NCBI GenBank assembly: GCA_003483675.1 | Contig: DMYK01000161.1 | Location: 1,041 to 17,227, forward strand | DNA: 16,187 nucleotides | Reading direction: 5' to 3' | Source: Microcoleaceae cyanobacterium UBA11344 | Lineage (GTDB): Bacteria; Cyanobacteriota; Cyanobacteriia; Cyanobacteriales; Microcoleaceae | In this document: piece by piece, positions 7,531 to 14,944 of the stretch | Position numbering within the stretch: the stretch's first letter is position 1 | How the letters are laid out: every line of letters begins with the position of its first letter | Notes under the pieces: model-generated | The model's database searches: none | Seen by the model: only the letters and a program-made list of their open reading frames with translations | Told to the model about the DNA's origin: nothing | Position numbers and translations under genes: made by a program

Positions 7531-8427
7531 TTAACTTTTTGCCAACCAATTAGGTTTATTATTTTTGTTTTTATCTTGTAAAATGCTTTGAAAATTGTCC
7601 TCCTCCAACAGACGAAAGTGTAAAATGCCCCATTGCATATATCCTTGTTCGTAACGTTCGATCCAAGGTTGAATGCTGTTTAAGGTTTTGTCAGCAAATT
7701 CATTTGAAGTTAATTGTACTACTTCATCGTATCGCTTCTGCACTTCTTCCCCAAAACGTCGATAATGGATCGGCACATTTTCAGAAAGGTCAATAAAGTG
7801 TAGTTCTTCAAAACCTAAATCTTTCGCGGTTTGGCTGTAAAAGCGATAGGAACCCATATCGCCGATTCCCAGACGTTCAAAAGCAGGTTGCAATAATCCA
7901 GGAGGACAAGTTTCGCTTTGCATGGGGTCGGTAAAAATCAATTCGCCACCCGGTTTTAACACTCTCTTGATTTCTTGGAAAACTTGACGGCGATCGCCAC
8001 TATGCAATATAGCATCCTGAGACCAAACAATATCAAAAGATTTGTCGGGATAGGGAATATCGTCAAAACTCCCTTGAGTCACTTCCACCAAGTGGCTTAG
8101 ATTCTGCTCTTGATTCAATTGGCTGTTGCGTTGATTTTGCAACTGACTTAAGTTGAGACAGTAAACGTGACAGCCGTAGGTTTTGGCCAAATACCGCGCT
8201 GCACCTCCATATCCTGCCCCCAAGTCGATAACCCGCGAATTTTGGTCTATTTTTTCTAGAGTTTGGGCGATGGTTTCTACGGTACGCAGGGAAGCATTGT
8301 GAATGGGTTCGTGTGGTTGGGTATAAATGCCATAGTGAATATGTTCCCCTCCCCAGATGGCTGCGTACATTCTGTCGGTTTCGGTGCCATCATAATATTG
8401 TTGGGCGATTTTTACTGCTTCTGTCAT
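7531..8427 (-). CDS. SAM-dependent methyltransferase, sarcosine/dimethylglycine N-methyltransferase-like
   Basis: 298 residues, class I methyltransferase. The SAM site is VIDLGAGYGGAARYLA (66-81), followed by the acidic/Asn region CLNLSQLQN and QGSFDDIPYPDKSFD (118-132). The N-terminal IWGGEHIHYGIY with EPIHNASLRTV, then WSQDAILHSGDRR, VLKPGGELIFTDPMQ and the C-terminal GYMQWGILHFRLL, closely follow the dimethylglycine N-methyltransferase of halophilic cyanobacteria, which makes glycine betaine from glycine. No glycine/sarcosine methyltransferase partner is adjacent, and the genes that follow are a Rieske oxygenase and a sulfotransferase. It may therefore methylate a different amine that is then tailored. 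Likely first gene of the minus-strand run; no Shine-Dalgarno site before the ATG. Family sure, exact substrate inferred. Confidence 0.82.
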   Translation of the reverse strand: MTEAVKIAQQYYDGTETDRMYAAIWGGEHIHYGIYTQPHEPIHNASLRTVETIAQTLEKIDQNSRVIDLGAGYGGAARYLAKTYGCHVYCLNLSQLQNQRNSQLNQEQNLSHLVEVTQGSFDDIPYPDKSFDIVWSQDAILHSGDRRQVFQEIKRVLKPGGELIFTDPMQSETCPPGLLQPAFERLGIGDMGSYRFYSQTAKDLGFEELHFIDLSENVPIHYRRFGEEVQKRYDEVVQLTSNEFADKTLNSIQPWIERYEQGYMQWGILHFRLLEEDNFQSILQDKNKNNKPNWLAKS

Positions 8428-8507
8428 TTATTTTCTATCTATTAATTACCGGAAAGCCTGTTCTTGAGAATGGTGCAAGATCTGAGTTTAAACCGAACGA
8501 CCTCAAA

Positions 8508-8531
8508 AAAGAGCTTTTGAAAGAGCTTTTG
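8508..8531. repeat. Exact 12-base tandem duplication
   Basis: AAAGAGCTTTTG occurs twice back to back (8508-8519, 8520-8531) in the spacer between the methyltransferase and SDR genes. Just downstream, CGATCGCCTGCTGTGA (8535-8550) and CGATCGCCTGCTATGA (8555-8570) form a second pair, 20 bases apart with one mismatch. These look like slippage products in non-coding or decayed DNA. Confidence 0.7.
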
Positions 8532-8570
8532 GGGCGATCGCCTGCTGTGAACCCCGATCGCCTGCTATGA

Positions 8571-8759
8571 GCCTCGCGCCCTCAAGATGTCAAATGGGTT
8601 CTATATTTAAAAGATGTGGCTGTATATGATAAAGGCTGTGGTACATTTAACCTGACAACAGAAACTGAATTTTCAGACCTCAACTCAAATTCTACTTTTG
8701 TCAAGGCAAGGAAAGGAAGAATTTTAGAAGTTATGTTGAGAAAATCCGGGTTAAAATAG
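8571..8759 (+). pseudogene. Open frame of 62 codons without a usable start, unrecognised remnant
   Basis: Between the TGA at 8568 and the TAG at 8757 the frame stays open and reads like real protein (QDVKWVLYLKDVAVYDKGC, then EVMLRKSGLK at the end). There is no ATG; the only plausible start is GTG at 8616, without a ribosome site. The most economical reading is the 3' remnant of a gene whose front was lost, left upstream of the SDR gene. I do not recognise the family. The rest of the 8428-8790 spacer holds tandem repeats and presumably the divergent promoters, for which no clear hexamers were seen. Confidence 0.35.
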
Positions 8760-8790
8760 CAACGTACATTGAAAATAGAGGAAAAAAATT

Positions 8791-9594
8791 GTGAAAACTC
8801 GATTAGCAATAGTAACAGGTGCAAGTGGGACTGTTGGAGCCTGCTATGTCAAACATTTTGTACAACAGGAAAATACAAAATGTGTGGCTCTTTCCCGAAG
8901 TAAGTTAGAAATTACCGAAGTTATACAATTTAAAGTCGATCTTCTGGACGAGAAAGGAACAAGGGAAGCGATCGAACAATTAGACATCAGTGAAGTTTCT
9001 GATTTAATCTTGGTGCATGGTGTAGGTAAATTCAAATATGAATACTTAGAGTCTCTACCCCACCTCAACTGCGATCGCCACAAAATAGATAGTGAAGTAT
9101 TTTCGTCAAACTACCATACTTTTCTCAACGTTGTCAACCCCCTAGTAGAAAAACTTAATGAAGAACATCAGCGCGGGCGGAAAACAACACTCGCGCTTTG
9201 TGGTTTTGGCTCCATCAGTGATAAATACAAAATTCCATTCTGGCGTTCTTATACCTATGCTAAAGATACTTTACGCCAATACATCAAAGACTTAGCTAAG
9301 TCAAAAAACTGGAAAGGATTAATTCGGGGACGTTTTATTAATGTTAGTACCACAGATACAGGCAATGAAAATATGTTGCGCCCCAATGTAAAGGTTGAAG
9401 AAAAACAATATTGGCTAAAACCAGAAAAAATTGTTACTCAATCTATGCCAGTTATTGAAAGCTTAAAACCTCTATGGCAAGAAATAGATGTTTATGAAAT
9501 CTTGCCAGGATTTAATCCAGAAGAATATTACAACGACTATCAGACAATCAAAGAAAAATGGGAACGTCAGATGGGGTTGGTAAACTTGAGATGA
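8791..9594 (+). CDS. Short-chain dehydrogenase/reductase (SDR)
   Basis: 267 residues, NAD(P)-dependent oxidoreductase with a Rossmann fold. The start is GTG at 8791, backed by GAGG nine bases upstream (8778-8781). The cofactor loop is TGASGTVG (9-16), and the catalytic set is visible: Asn107 (SSNYHTF), Ser141 (CGFGSIS), and Tyr154/Lys158 (SYTYAK). The usual NNAG motif is replaced by LVHGVGK, and the last 60 residues (LPGFNPEEYY and onward) do not match a family I know, so this is a divergent SDR. It faces away from the methyltransferase-Rieske-sulfotransferase genes and may act on the same compound. An IS630 relic follows 50 bases downstream. Substrate unknown; a reductase or epimerase role is possible. 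Confidence 0.8.
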   Translation: MKTRLAIVTGASGTVGACYVKHFVQQENTKCVALSRSKLEITEVIQFKVDLLDEKGTREAIEQLDISEVSDLILVHGVGKFKYEYLESLPHLNCDRHKIDSEVFSSNYHTFLNVVNPLVEKLNEEHQRGRKTTLALCGFGSISDKYKIPFWRSYTYAKDTLRQYIKDLAKSKNWKGLIRGRFINVSTTDTGNENMLRPNVKVEEKQYWLKPEKIVTQSMPVIESLKPLWQEIDVYEILPGFNPEEYYNDYQTIKEKWERQMGLVNLR

Positions 9595-9646
9595 GGTTGT
9601 GCTTGTTGAATGCCAAGATTAACATCTCTATGGCGATTCCAAATGA

Positions 9647-9790
9647 GGAGAACAAGTAAATCATGAGGCAAAAATTTTATTGATTTGGGATGGAGCCAGT
9701 TACCATAGAGGAGAAGAAATGAAAAAATTTTCAACTCAACTTAATGTTCCTAATTTAAAAAACTACGATGCCTTTTCACAATTCATTTAG
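9647..9790 (+). pseudogene. Relic of an IS630-family transposase (catalytic-domain fragment)
   Basis: In the frame ending at the TAG 9788-9790, the DNA reads EAKILLIWDGASYHRGEEMK (9665-9724) and continues KKFSTQLN. WDGASYHR with its surroundings matches the second-Asp strand of the IS630/Tc1 DDE transposase as I know it. The frame is closed by TGA at 9644, has no start, and loses the resemblance after about 9745, so it is a dead remnant of roughly 30 codons. Its end overlaps the first codons of the nadB copy. It shows that a mobile element once sat at this breakpoint and may explain the damaged nadB next to it. Confidence 0.65.
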
Positions 9791-10928
9791 ACTCGCTATA
9801 GATATCCCACCCCACTTTGACATTATAGTGGTGGGTTCTGGTGCAGCAGGACTTTATGCAGCCCTTTGTTTGCCAGATCATTTGCGAGTGGGTTTAATTA
9901 CCAAAGATGCGATACATACTGGTTCAAGTAACTGGGCACAGGGAGGTATTGCTGCTGCCATCGACCCGTCAGATACCCCAACATTACACCTAGAAGATAC
10001 ACTGAGTGCTGGTGTGGGTTTGTGCGATCCCGAATCTGTAAAATTTCTGGTAGAAAATGCTCCAGCAGCGATCGCTCACCTAGTTGAAATGGGTGTAGCC
10101 TTCGATCGCAAAGGAGAAAAACTGGCGATGACCCTAGAAGCAGCTCATTCTCGCCCTCGCGTACTTCATTCAGCAGACACCACAGGTTGAGCGATTATCG
10201 AAACCCTGACCGCCAAAGTTCGGGAACGTCCGAATATTCAGGTAGTTTCCCACGCAGTTGCATTGAGTTTGTGGCTGACTCCACAAAAAGATCGCGTTCA
10301 AGGTATTAGCCTTCTGTACCAAAGTCAAATCCGGTGGCTAAAATCTTCTGCAGTCATCCTAGCAACAGGTGGAGGCGGTCAAGTATTTACCCAAACCACT
10401 AATCCTAAAGTCAGTACCGGAGATGGAGTTGCACTAGCGTGGCGTGCGGGGGCAGTTTTGCGTGACTTAGAATTTTTCCAATTTCATCCGACTGCTTTAA
10501 CTAAACCAGGAGCACCCCATTTTCTGATTAGCGAAGCTGTTCGCGGGGAAGGAGCGCATCTCATCGACGATCGCGACTACCGCTTTGCCTTTGAGTATCA
10601 TCCTGCTGGGGAGTTAGCTCCCAGAGATGTTGTTAGTCGAGCTATTTTCCATCACTTGCACAAAACTGCTGCCAACCCCACCCACGCTCACGTTTATTTA
10701 GACTTACGACCGATTGACCCCGATCGCATTCGCTATCGCTTCCCTAATATTATTAATGTCTGTAAACAATGGGGTATTGATGTTTTTCACGAGCCGATTC
10801 CAGTTGCTCCTGCAGCTCATTATTGGATGGGCGGAGTTGCTTGCGACCTAATGAGTCAAACTTCCATTCACGGACTCTATGCGATTGGGGAAACGGCGAG
10901 TACGGGGGTTCACGGAGCAAATCGTTTA
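9768..10928 (+). pseudogene. nadB: Broken L-aspartate oxidase (NadB): internal stop and lost C-terminus
   Basis: NadB oxidises L-aspartate to iminoaspartate, the first step of de novo NAD synthesis. The frame has the FAD loop VVGSGAAGLYAAL (from residue 21), SNWAQGGIAAAI, the HSRPRVLHSADTTG stretch, ILATGGGGQVF, QFHPTAL, GEGAHLID, ELAPRDVVSRAI, AAHYWMGGV and GETASTGVHGANRL, i.e. the substrate His and Arg positions of the family. Two defects exist. Codon 141 is TGA (10188-10190) where the family has Arg after TTG; one C-to-T change from CGA explains it, and the same frame continues. After HGANRL (10928) the expected ASNSLLECLV FAD segment and the C-terminal helical domain are missing, and an unrelated sequence follows in frame. 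About 387 codons remain of a usual 530-560. A functional nadB is probably elsewhere in the genome. Confidence 0.9.
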
Positions 10929-11354
10929 GATAAAAAAAAGATTGAACAGTTGCGCGAACAATTAATAAAAGATGATCCAGAAGCATTAGTTGCTGTTGAC
11001 GTAATCGAGGAGTATCAAGGGAATTTGGCAGATGCGGCTAAAGCAATAGCAATTCGGAATGACATCGAAGGAATTGCGGACTACGGACTTTCTGATTGGT
11101 TCTTGGAGATGCTTCAGGAATGTCGTGATTTTATCTGTCAGCCCAAATACCAGAACTTAAGAGAAAACTACTTGCCTGCACTGATACCGCCTTTAGCAGA
11201 CTGTTTAGCAGGGAGTTTGGGTTGTCTTCCAGGAGTAGCAGCAATCATAGCAGTTCCATTTGCTGCCTACATCAAAGAAGAAGGCATGGAAAAATTCTGT
11301 AAATCTCCAAATTCTCAACCCTCAAGTCCAGTTGCTACGAAAGCAGCCCAATAA
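10929..11354 (+). pseudogene. Helical protein of about 140 residues fused in frame to the nadB remnant
   Basis: From 10929 the frame reads KKIEQLREQLIKDDPEALVA, then VIEEYQGNLADAAKAIAI, LEMLQECRDFICQ, LIPPLADCLAGSLG and a hydrophobic GVAAIIAVPFAAYI, ending about 20 residues later. None of this belongs to NadB. It resembles a small all-helical cyanobacterial protein that I associate, from memory, with neighbours of CHAT or caspase-like genes. Its own start has been lost at the junction; only weak TTG codons remain near 10940. The last 13 codons run antisense through the end of the CHAT gene (overlap 11315-11354) and read SSPVATKAAQ, so its native C-terminus may also be replaced. It could be expressed only by re-initiation after the TGA at 10188 or from an internal start. 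Confidence 0.55.
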
Positions 11355-14300
11355 TAAGGTTTTTCAAAGGGATATGGTTTGAGCTTTGCTCTATCTAACA
11401 ACTCTTTGAATAACTTATTTTTATTGTCATCCAAATGATGTTGAAATTCTGGGCTTTCTACAATTGTTCTCAACTTTTCACCAGTAAGTGTTCGTAACCA
11501 TTTTTGGGTTTTGTTCAGGGCAATGGCAACACTTCCCGGCTTTAGTGGTAGAAGCTGTTTGAGATTTTTATAAAATTCAATCATAAACAAATTAGTAGCA
11601 GCCTGCTCCACGCTCCAGAGTGTGCTAACAACGCTAGGACTGCCTGCATACAAAAAAGCGCTAAGCAAGCCAACGTACTCATCGCTGATGCTAGTGGGGT
11701 CTGTAATACCAGTCTCACAAGCTGAAAAGGTGACTAGGCGACATTGATCTAGGTTCAATTTTTCAAAAATTTTGCCTAATGTTAAGTCGGCATCTGCACC
11801 TAATTTGTCTTCTGACTCTGCTAAGTGCAAAGCGGATTTCAGGGGAGATCCAAAATCAAAAGAACCGTGACAGCAGAAGTGGAGGCAATGAGGAGAACAC
11901 ACCTGTTCGTTAATCATGGCTGCTTCTGTTGCTTCTTTTTCACGGAGAACAATGCTATGGCCTGAGTCAAAGTGTTGGCAAATCTTTTCGAGTTGAATTT
12001 CAGTGCCAGTCAAAATCGGAAGATCTGTTCGAGTAGGGTTTTGGATAGCTAATATGCGGGTGAATTCGTGTCGGTGCTGCTCTCTTTTTTGTGCCAGTTG
12101 TAGCAGTTGGCAACTGGGTGCATAGCCTACGCCACTGGAGAAGCGATCGCAAAGAAAATCACCGTTAGCTAAAGGCATTGCATGAAGGGGAAATAGGTGC
12201 AGGTAGCGATGGGGAATCAGGATGAGGCGATCGCAAGTGTTTGGCACTAGCTTGATGATGTCCTCCAGATGGAGAATCTCAGCGAGACAACTGAGGCGAG
12301 AGGCTAGACTATTTATCCACTGGGTTTTTATTCTCCGACTATATGCCTCAAGATATTCGTTGACCCAATTTATCAAGTTGTTCAGATCATCGGCTGGGGT
12401 GGGCAAAGTCAGCCTTTGGACGCTATGGCGAGTGATGATAAAAGTCTCGAAGCCTGCACTGGTGATATACCACTGGAGAATCGCGGTTTGGTCATCTAGG
12501 GTTGCTTGGAATTCGTCAAATTTGAAGCCATAACCAATGGGCAGGTAGCGGTTTTGCAATTCATTGCGCTGCTGTCGCAACTGCTGGAGATGTTCGGCTA
12601 GGGCAGTTGGGTTATCGGCTGTGGTATTTTGTAATTGGTACTGACCGCTAGAAATTTCGTCTCGGAGTTGTTCTAGTTGGTTGACAATTTCTGAGGGGAA
12701 GATAGTAATGGCTTGTTGGTAGTATCGTGGCTCATCTTTAGCTAACTCTATGGAAACTTTTACGATGCCTCGAAAGAGGTGGTTCCATTTTTCAGCAAGT
12801 TTTTTCTTATCTGCTTCTATTCCAGAGCCAGAGATGCTCTCATCGCGCAGGGATTCTACGGTTTCAATAGCAGCGTCTAAAGCCTTGTAAGCTTTGGGAA
12901 ACTGTTGGGATTTTTGATAAGCGAGACCAAGGTTGAATTGAGTTATCGCAAAGTCTTGGGGGTAAGTTTCGCGTTTGCGTACAACCAAGGCACTCAAGAA
13001 ACAGCCAATTGCCACTTTTAAGTTCTTTGTCGGTTTCCCCCAAGTGCGATTTTTGTAGACATTTCCGAGATTATTTAGAGTGTCTCCCCATTGTTCGGAT
13101 AAGTCTTTTTGAGTACGTACCTTCAAAGCTGCTAAGTAGCAATGGATGGCAGATTCCATATTCTCTGACCGTTTTTCATGGATACGGTTATGGTAGGAAA
13201 TACCTAAATTATTTTGGGTATCTCCCCATTCTTCAGGAAAGTCTTGAGGGGTACGTACTTGCAAAGCAGCTTTGTAATAACCGATTGCCGATTCCAAATT
13301 CTCAGCTCGTTCCCCCTCAATACGGTCATAGTAGACAGTACCCAGATTGTTTTGGAGTGTTGCCCATCTTTCGGGAAAAGCTTCTCCTGTGAGTACCTCC
13401 AAAGCAGCATCGTAACAGCGGATTGCCGATTCCAAATTTTCTGCTCGTTTTTCCCGGATGCGCTCTGAGTAGGCAACACCCAAATTTATTTGAGTCTCTG
13501 CTCTGTAATGTTGAGGGAAGACTTGGCGGATGCGTACCTCCAAGGCACCATTGTAACAGCGGATTGCCGATTCCAAATTTTCTGCTCTCTCCCCACGAAT
13601 ACGGTTCCTGTACGCAGTACCCAAATTATGTTGAGTTGTAGCCCATTGTTGTGGAGAATCTGAGGGGGTGCGTATCTCCAGCGCCGCCTGGTAATAGCGG
13701 ATGCCTGTTTCCAAATTATCTACTCGTTTTCCTTCTATGCGCTTAACGTAAACATTGCCCAGACCATTTTGGATCGTTGCCCATTCTTGGGGAAAAGCTT
13801 CGCGCGTGTATTCTTGTAATGCAGCTTTGTAATAACTAATAGCTACTTCCAAATTCTCTGTCTTCTTCCCCCGGATACGGTCAAAGTAGGCAGTACCTAA
13901 ATTGTTTTGGCTGGTAGCCCATTCTTGAGGAAAGGCTTCGCAGGTAAATACTGTGGCAACAAATTTATAGCCTGTCATAGAAATTTCCAGATTTATCGCT
14001 CGCTTGCCTTGTGGAAATTCCCGAATTAAGTTGCTAAAATTGCCAATAACTGCTGCGATGAATTGTGCTTTTCCTGGCTCTACTTCCGACATCCTAGCAG
14101 TTGCCCAACTTCGCAAAAATTTAGCAAAATTATCATCCAGTTTATCTAGATTTGATTGTAGCAAAGGGGAAACAACTTGTCGATTGCCGTCACTGTCTTG
14201 GGTTGCTTGCAATACTTGTGAAAGGAATGTTAGTTGGGAGCTTGGTGATGACAATCCTAGTGCTTCAGCCAGTTCACGAGCAATATCGATTAAAAAATCA

Positions 14301-14476
14301 GCAGTGTTACGATCGCCCCTCTCTTCCAAATCCTCTGCTACCTTTACTATCTCCGCCACCAACCCAACATCAACCAGCTCCAGGTTGGCATTCAAAATCT
14401 GTGATTCCTCGCCACTGGCACACCTCAGTAGTCGATCGATCAGGTTTTGATAAGCATTTTGACGCTCTTCGTTCAT
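11315..14476 (-). CDS. TPR-CHAT protein (caspase-like protease with TPR array)
   Basis: 1053 residues. Residues 1-160 are an N-terminal helical region. About 160-560 hold eight recognisable tetratricopeptide-like units of about 46 residues, each with WATxQNNLGxAY ... AENLESAIxCYxAALEV. A charged linker follows (about 600-660). The C-terminal 390 residues are a CHAT domain of the caspase/separase clan: LILIPHRYLHLFPLHAM (about 750), the catalytic His in LHFCCHGSFDFGSPLKSALHL (His870) and the catalytic Cys in LVTFSACETGI (Cys920), so the peptidase looks intact. TPR-CHAT proteins are proposed to cleave partners on stress or invasion; some act in CRISPR-linked or other defence, but no CRISPR gene is nearby. 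The likely promoter is the TATAAT at 14512-14507. An XRE regulator lies upstream on the same strand, and a possible helical partner gene, now broken, converges on its 3' end. No frameshift. Confidence 0.9.
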   Translation of the reverse strand: MNEERQNAYQNLIDRLLRCASGEESQILNANLELVDVGLVAEIVKVAEDLEERGDRNTADFLIDIARELAEALGLSSPSSQLTFLSQVLQATQDSDGNRQVVSPLLQSNLDKLDDNFAKFLRSWATARMSEVEPGKAQFIAAVIGNFSNLIREFPQGKRAINLEISMTGYKFVATVFTCEAFPQEWATSQNNLGTAYFDRIRGKKTENLEVAISYYKAALQEYTREAFPQEWATIQNGLGNVYVKRIEGKRVDNLETGIRYYQAALEIRTPSDSPQQWATTQHNLGTAYRNRIRGERAENLESAIRCYNGALEVRIRQVFPQHYRAETQINLGVAYSERIREKRAENLESAIRCYDAALEVLTGEAFPERWATLQNNLGTVYYDRIEGERAENLESAIGYYKAALQVRTPQDFPEEWGDTQNNLGISYHNRIHEKRSENMESAIHCYLAALKVRTQKDLSEQWGDTLNNLGNVYKNRTWGKPTKNLKVAIGCFLSALVVRKRETYPQDFAITQFNLGLAYQKSQQFPKAYKALDAAIETVESLRDESISGSGIEADKKKLAEKWNHLFRGIVKVSIELAKDEPRYYQQAITIFPSEIVNQLEQLRDEISSGQYQLQNTTADNPTALAEHLQQLRQQRNELQNRYLPIGYGFKFDEFQATLDDQTAILQWYITSAGFETFIITRHSVQRLTLPTPADDLNNLINWVNEYLEAYSRRIKTQWINSLASRLSCLAEILHLEDIIKLVPNTCDRLILIPHRYLHLFPLHAMPLANGDFLCDRFSSGVGYAPSCQLLQLAQKREQHRHEFTRILAIQNPTRTDLPILTGTEIQLEKICQHFDSGHSIVLREKEATEAAMINEQVCSPHCLHFCCHGSFDFGSPLKSALHLAESEDKLGADADLTLGKIFEKLNLDQCRLVTFSACETGITDPTSISDEYVGLLSAFLYAGSPSVVSTLWSVEQAATNLFMIEFYKNLKQLLPLKPGSVAIALNKTQKWLRTLTGEKLRTIVESPEFQHHLDDNKNKLFKELLDRAKLKPYPFEKPYYWAAFVATGLEG
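12900..13950 (-). repeat. Array of eight 138-base TPR-coding repeats
   Basis: The DNA coding for the TPR units repeats with a period of about 138 bases (one unit 141). Stretches such as GCGGATTGCCGATTCCAAAT recur nearly unchanged at 13418, 13558 and, shortened, at 13284. The high similarity of the middle units points to recent unit duplication or gene conversion, so the number of units may differ between strains. Confidence 0.75.
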
Positions 14477-14506
14477 AGGGCGAGGCAGCTCTTAAAAACT
14501 TGCTGT

Positions 14507-14512
14507 ATTATA
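14507..14512 (-). promoter_or_regulatory. Candidate -10 element of the CHAT gene
   Basis: TATAAT on the minus strand, 31 bases before the CHAT ATG, would give a leader of about 23 bases. No good -35 hexamer is seen at 17 bases, which suggests activator dependence or a weak promoter. It abuts the inverted repeat at 14511-14547. Confidence 0.5.
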
Positions 14513-14547
14513 GCTTAATCCAAAAATTAGGCTATAGAATAAGCTAA
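14511..14547. promoter_or_regulatory. Inverted repeat overlapping the CHAT promoter, possible operator
   Basis: TAGCTTAATC (14511-14520) and GAATAAGCTA (14538-14547) are complementary at 9 of 10 positions, with half-site centres about 27-30 bases apart (near three helical turns). One arm overlaps the -10 element. A dimeric regulator, perhaps the XRE protein encoded just upstream, could bind here; this is inference. Confidence 0.4.
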
Positions 14548-14601
14548 CAGCGATCGCGACTAGCACAGATATAAGTTTGCTTTCAAAAAGCCCGATCGCC
14601 C

Positions 14602-14814
14602 CTACTCTTCCAAAATCTCAACTAAATCTTCGATCGCAATATCGAACGCACGAGCCAATTTGTTCAAAGCCGTATAATCAACAGTTGCCAACTTGGGAGA
14701 ATGGGCATAACTTCTAACCGTACTGTAAGGAATGCCCGATCGCTCAGAAGCTTCTTTCAACGTCCAACCCTTCTCTTCCGCTAGTTCTCGAACCCGCAAC
14801 CGAATTAAACCCAT
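14602..14814 (-). CDS. Small XRE/Cro-type helix-turn-helix regulator
   Basis: 70 residues, one domain. It follows the HTH_3 pattern: RLRVRELAEEKGWTLKEASE, the recognition helix SGIPYSTVRSYA, then two closing helices (TALNKLARAFDIAIEDLVEI). Residues Gln/Arg/Ser on the recognition helix would contact DNA. It has no sensor or antitoxin extension, so it may be a plain repressor. The gene is 125 bases upstream of the CHAT gene on the same strand, and a perfect inverted repeat lies 17 bases before its ATG, so autoregulation plus control of the CHAT gene is plausible. Similar small XRE proteins also serve as antitoxins, but no toxin-like partner is adjacent. Confidence 0.82.
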   Translation of the reverse strand: MGLIRLRVRELAEEKGWTLKEASERSGIPYSTVRSYAHSPKLATVDYTALNKLARAFDIAIEDLVEILEE

Positions 14815-14830
14815 CTTATACTTGACACTC

Positions 14831-14844
14831 GATACGAACGTATC
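14831..14844. promoter_or_regulatory. Perfect palindrome upstream of the XRE gene, possible operator
   Basis: GATACG-AA-CGTATC is a perfect 14-base inverted repeat 17 bases upstream of the XRE start. On the plus strand it fills the 17 bases right after TTGACA (14822-14827), as a repressor site between promoter hexamers would, though the following ACAAGA is a poor -10. The size suits a Cro/XRE dimer. Confidence 0.45.
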
Positions 14845-14944
14845 ACAAGATTAATATGATCAAATTAGCGATCGCCCTCGGACCTCAGAAATCTAGAGCG
14901 ATCGCCTTTCATTCACCACCCACAAAAGTGGGAAGGATTTTCCT

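Noticed and set aside
5654..9594. A complete saxitoxin gene cluster
   Set aside because: Only tailoring-type genes are present; no polyketide-like sxtA, amidinotransferase sxtG or cyclase genes are in the window.
10188..10190. TGA in nadB as selenocysteine
   Set aside because: The position is Arg in the family and no stem-loop of the required type was seen after it; a nonsense change is simpler.
12900..13950. Regular repeats as a CRISPR array
   Set aside because: The 138-base period is coding, in frame, and corresponds to TPR protein units; there are no short repeats with unique spacers.
14004..14450. Plus-strand frames opposite the CHAT gene start, and others opposite its TPR repeats
   Set aside because: They mirror the repetitive, strongly coding CHAT gene and show no domain of their own.
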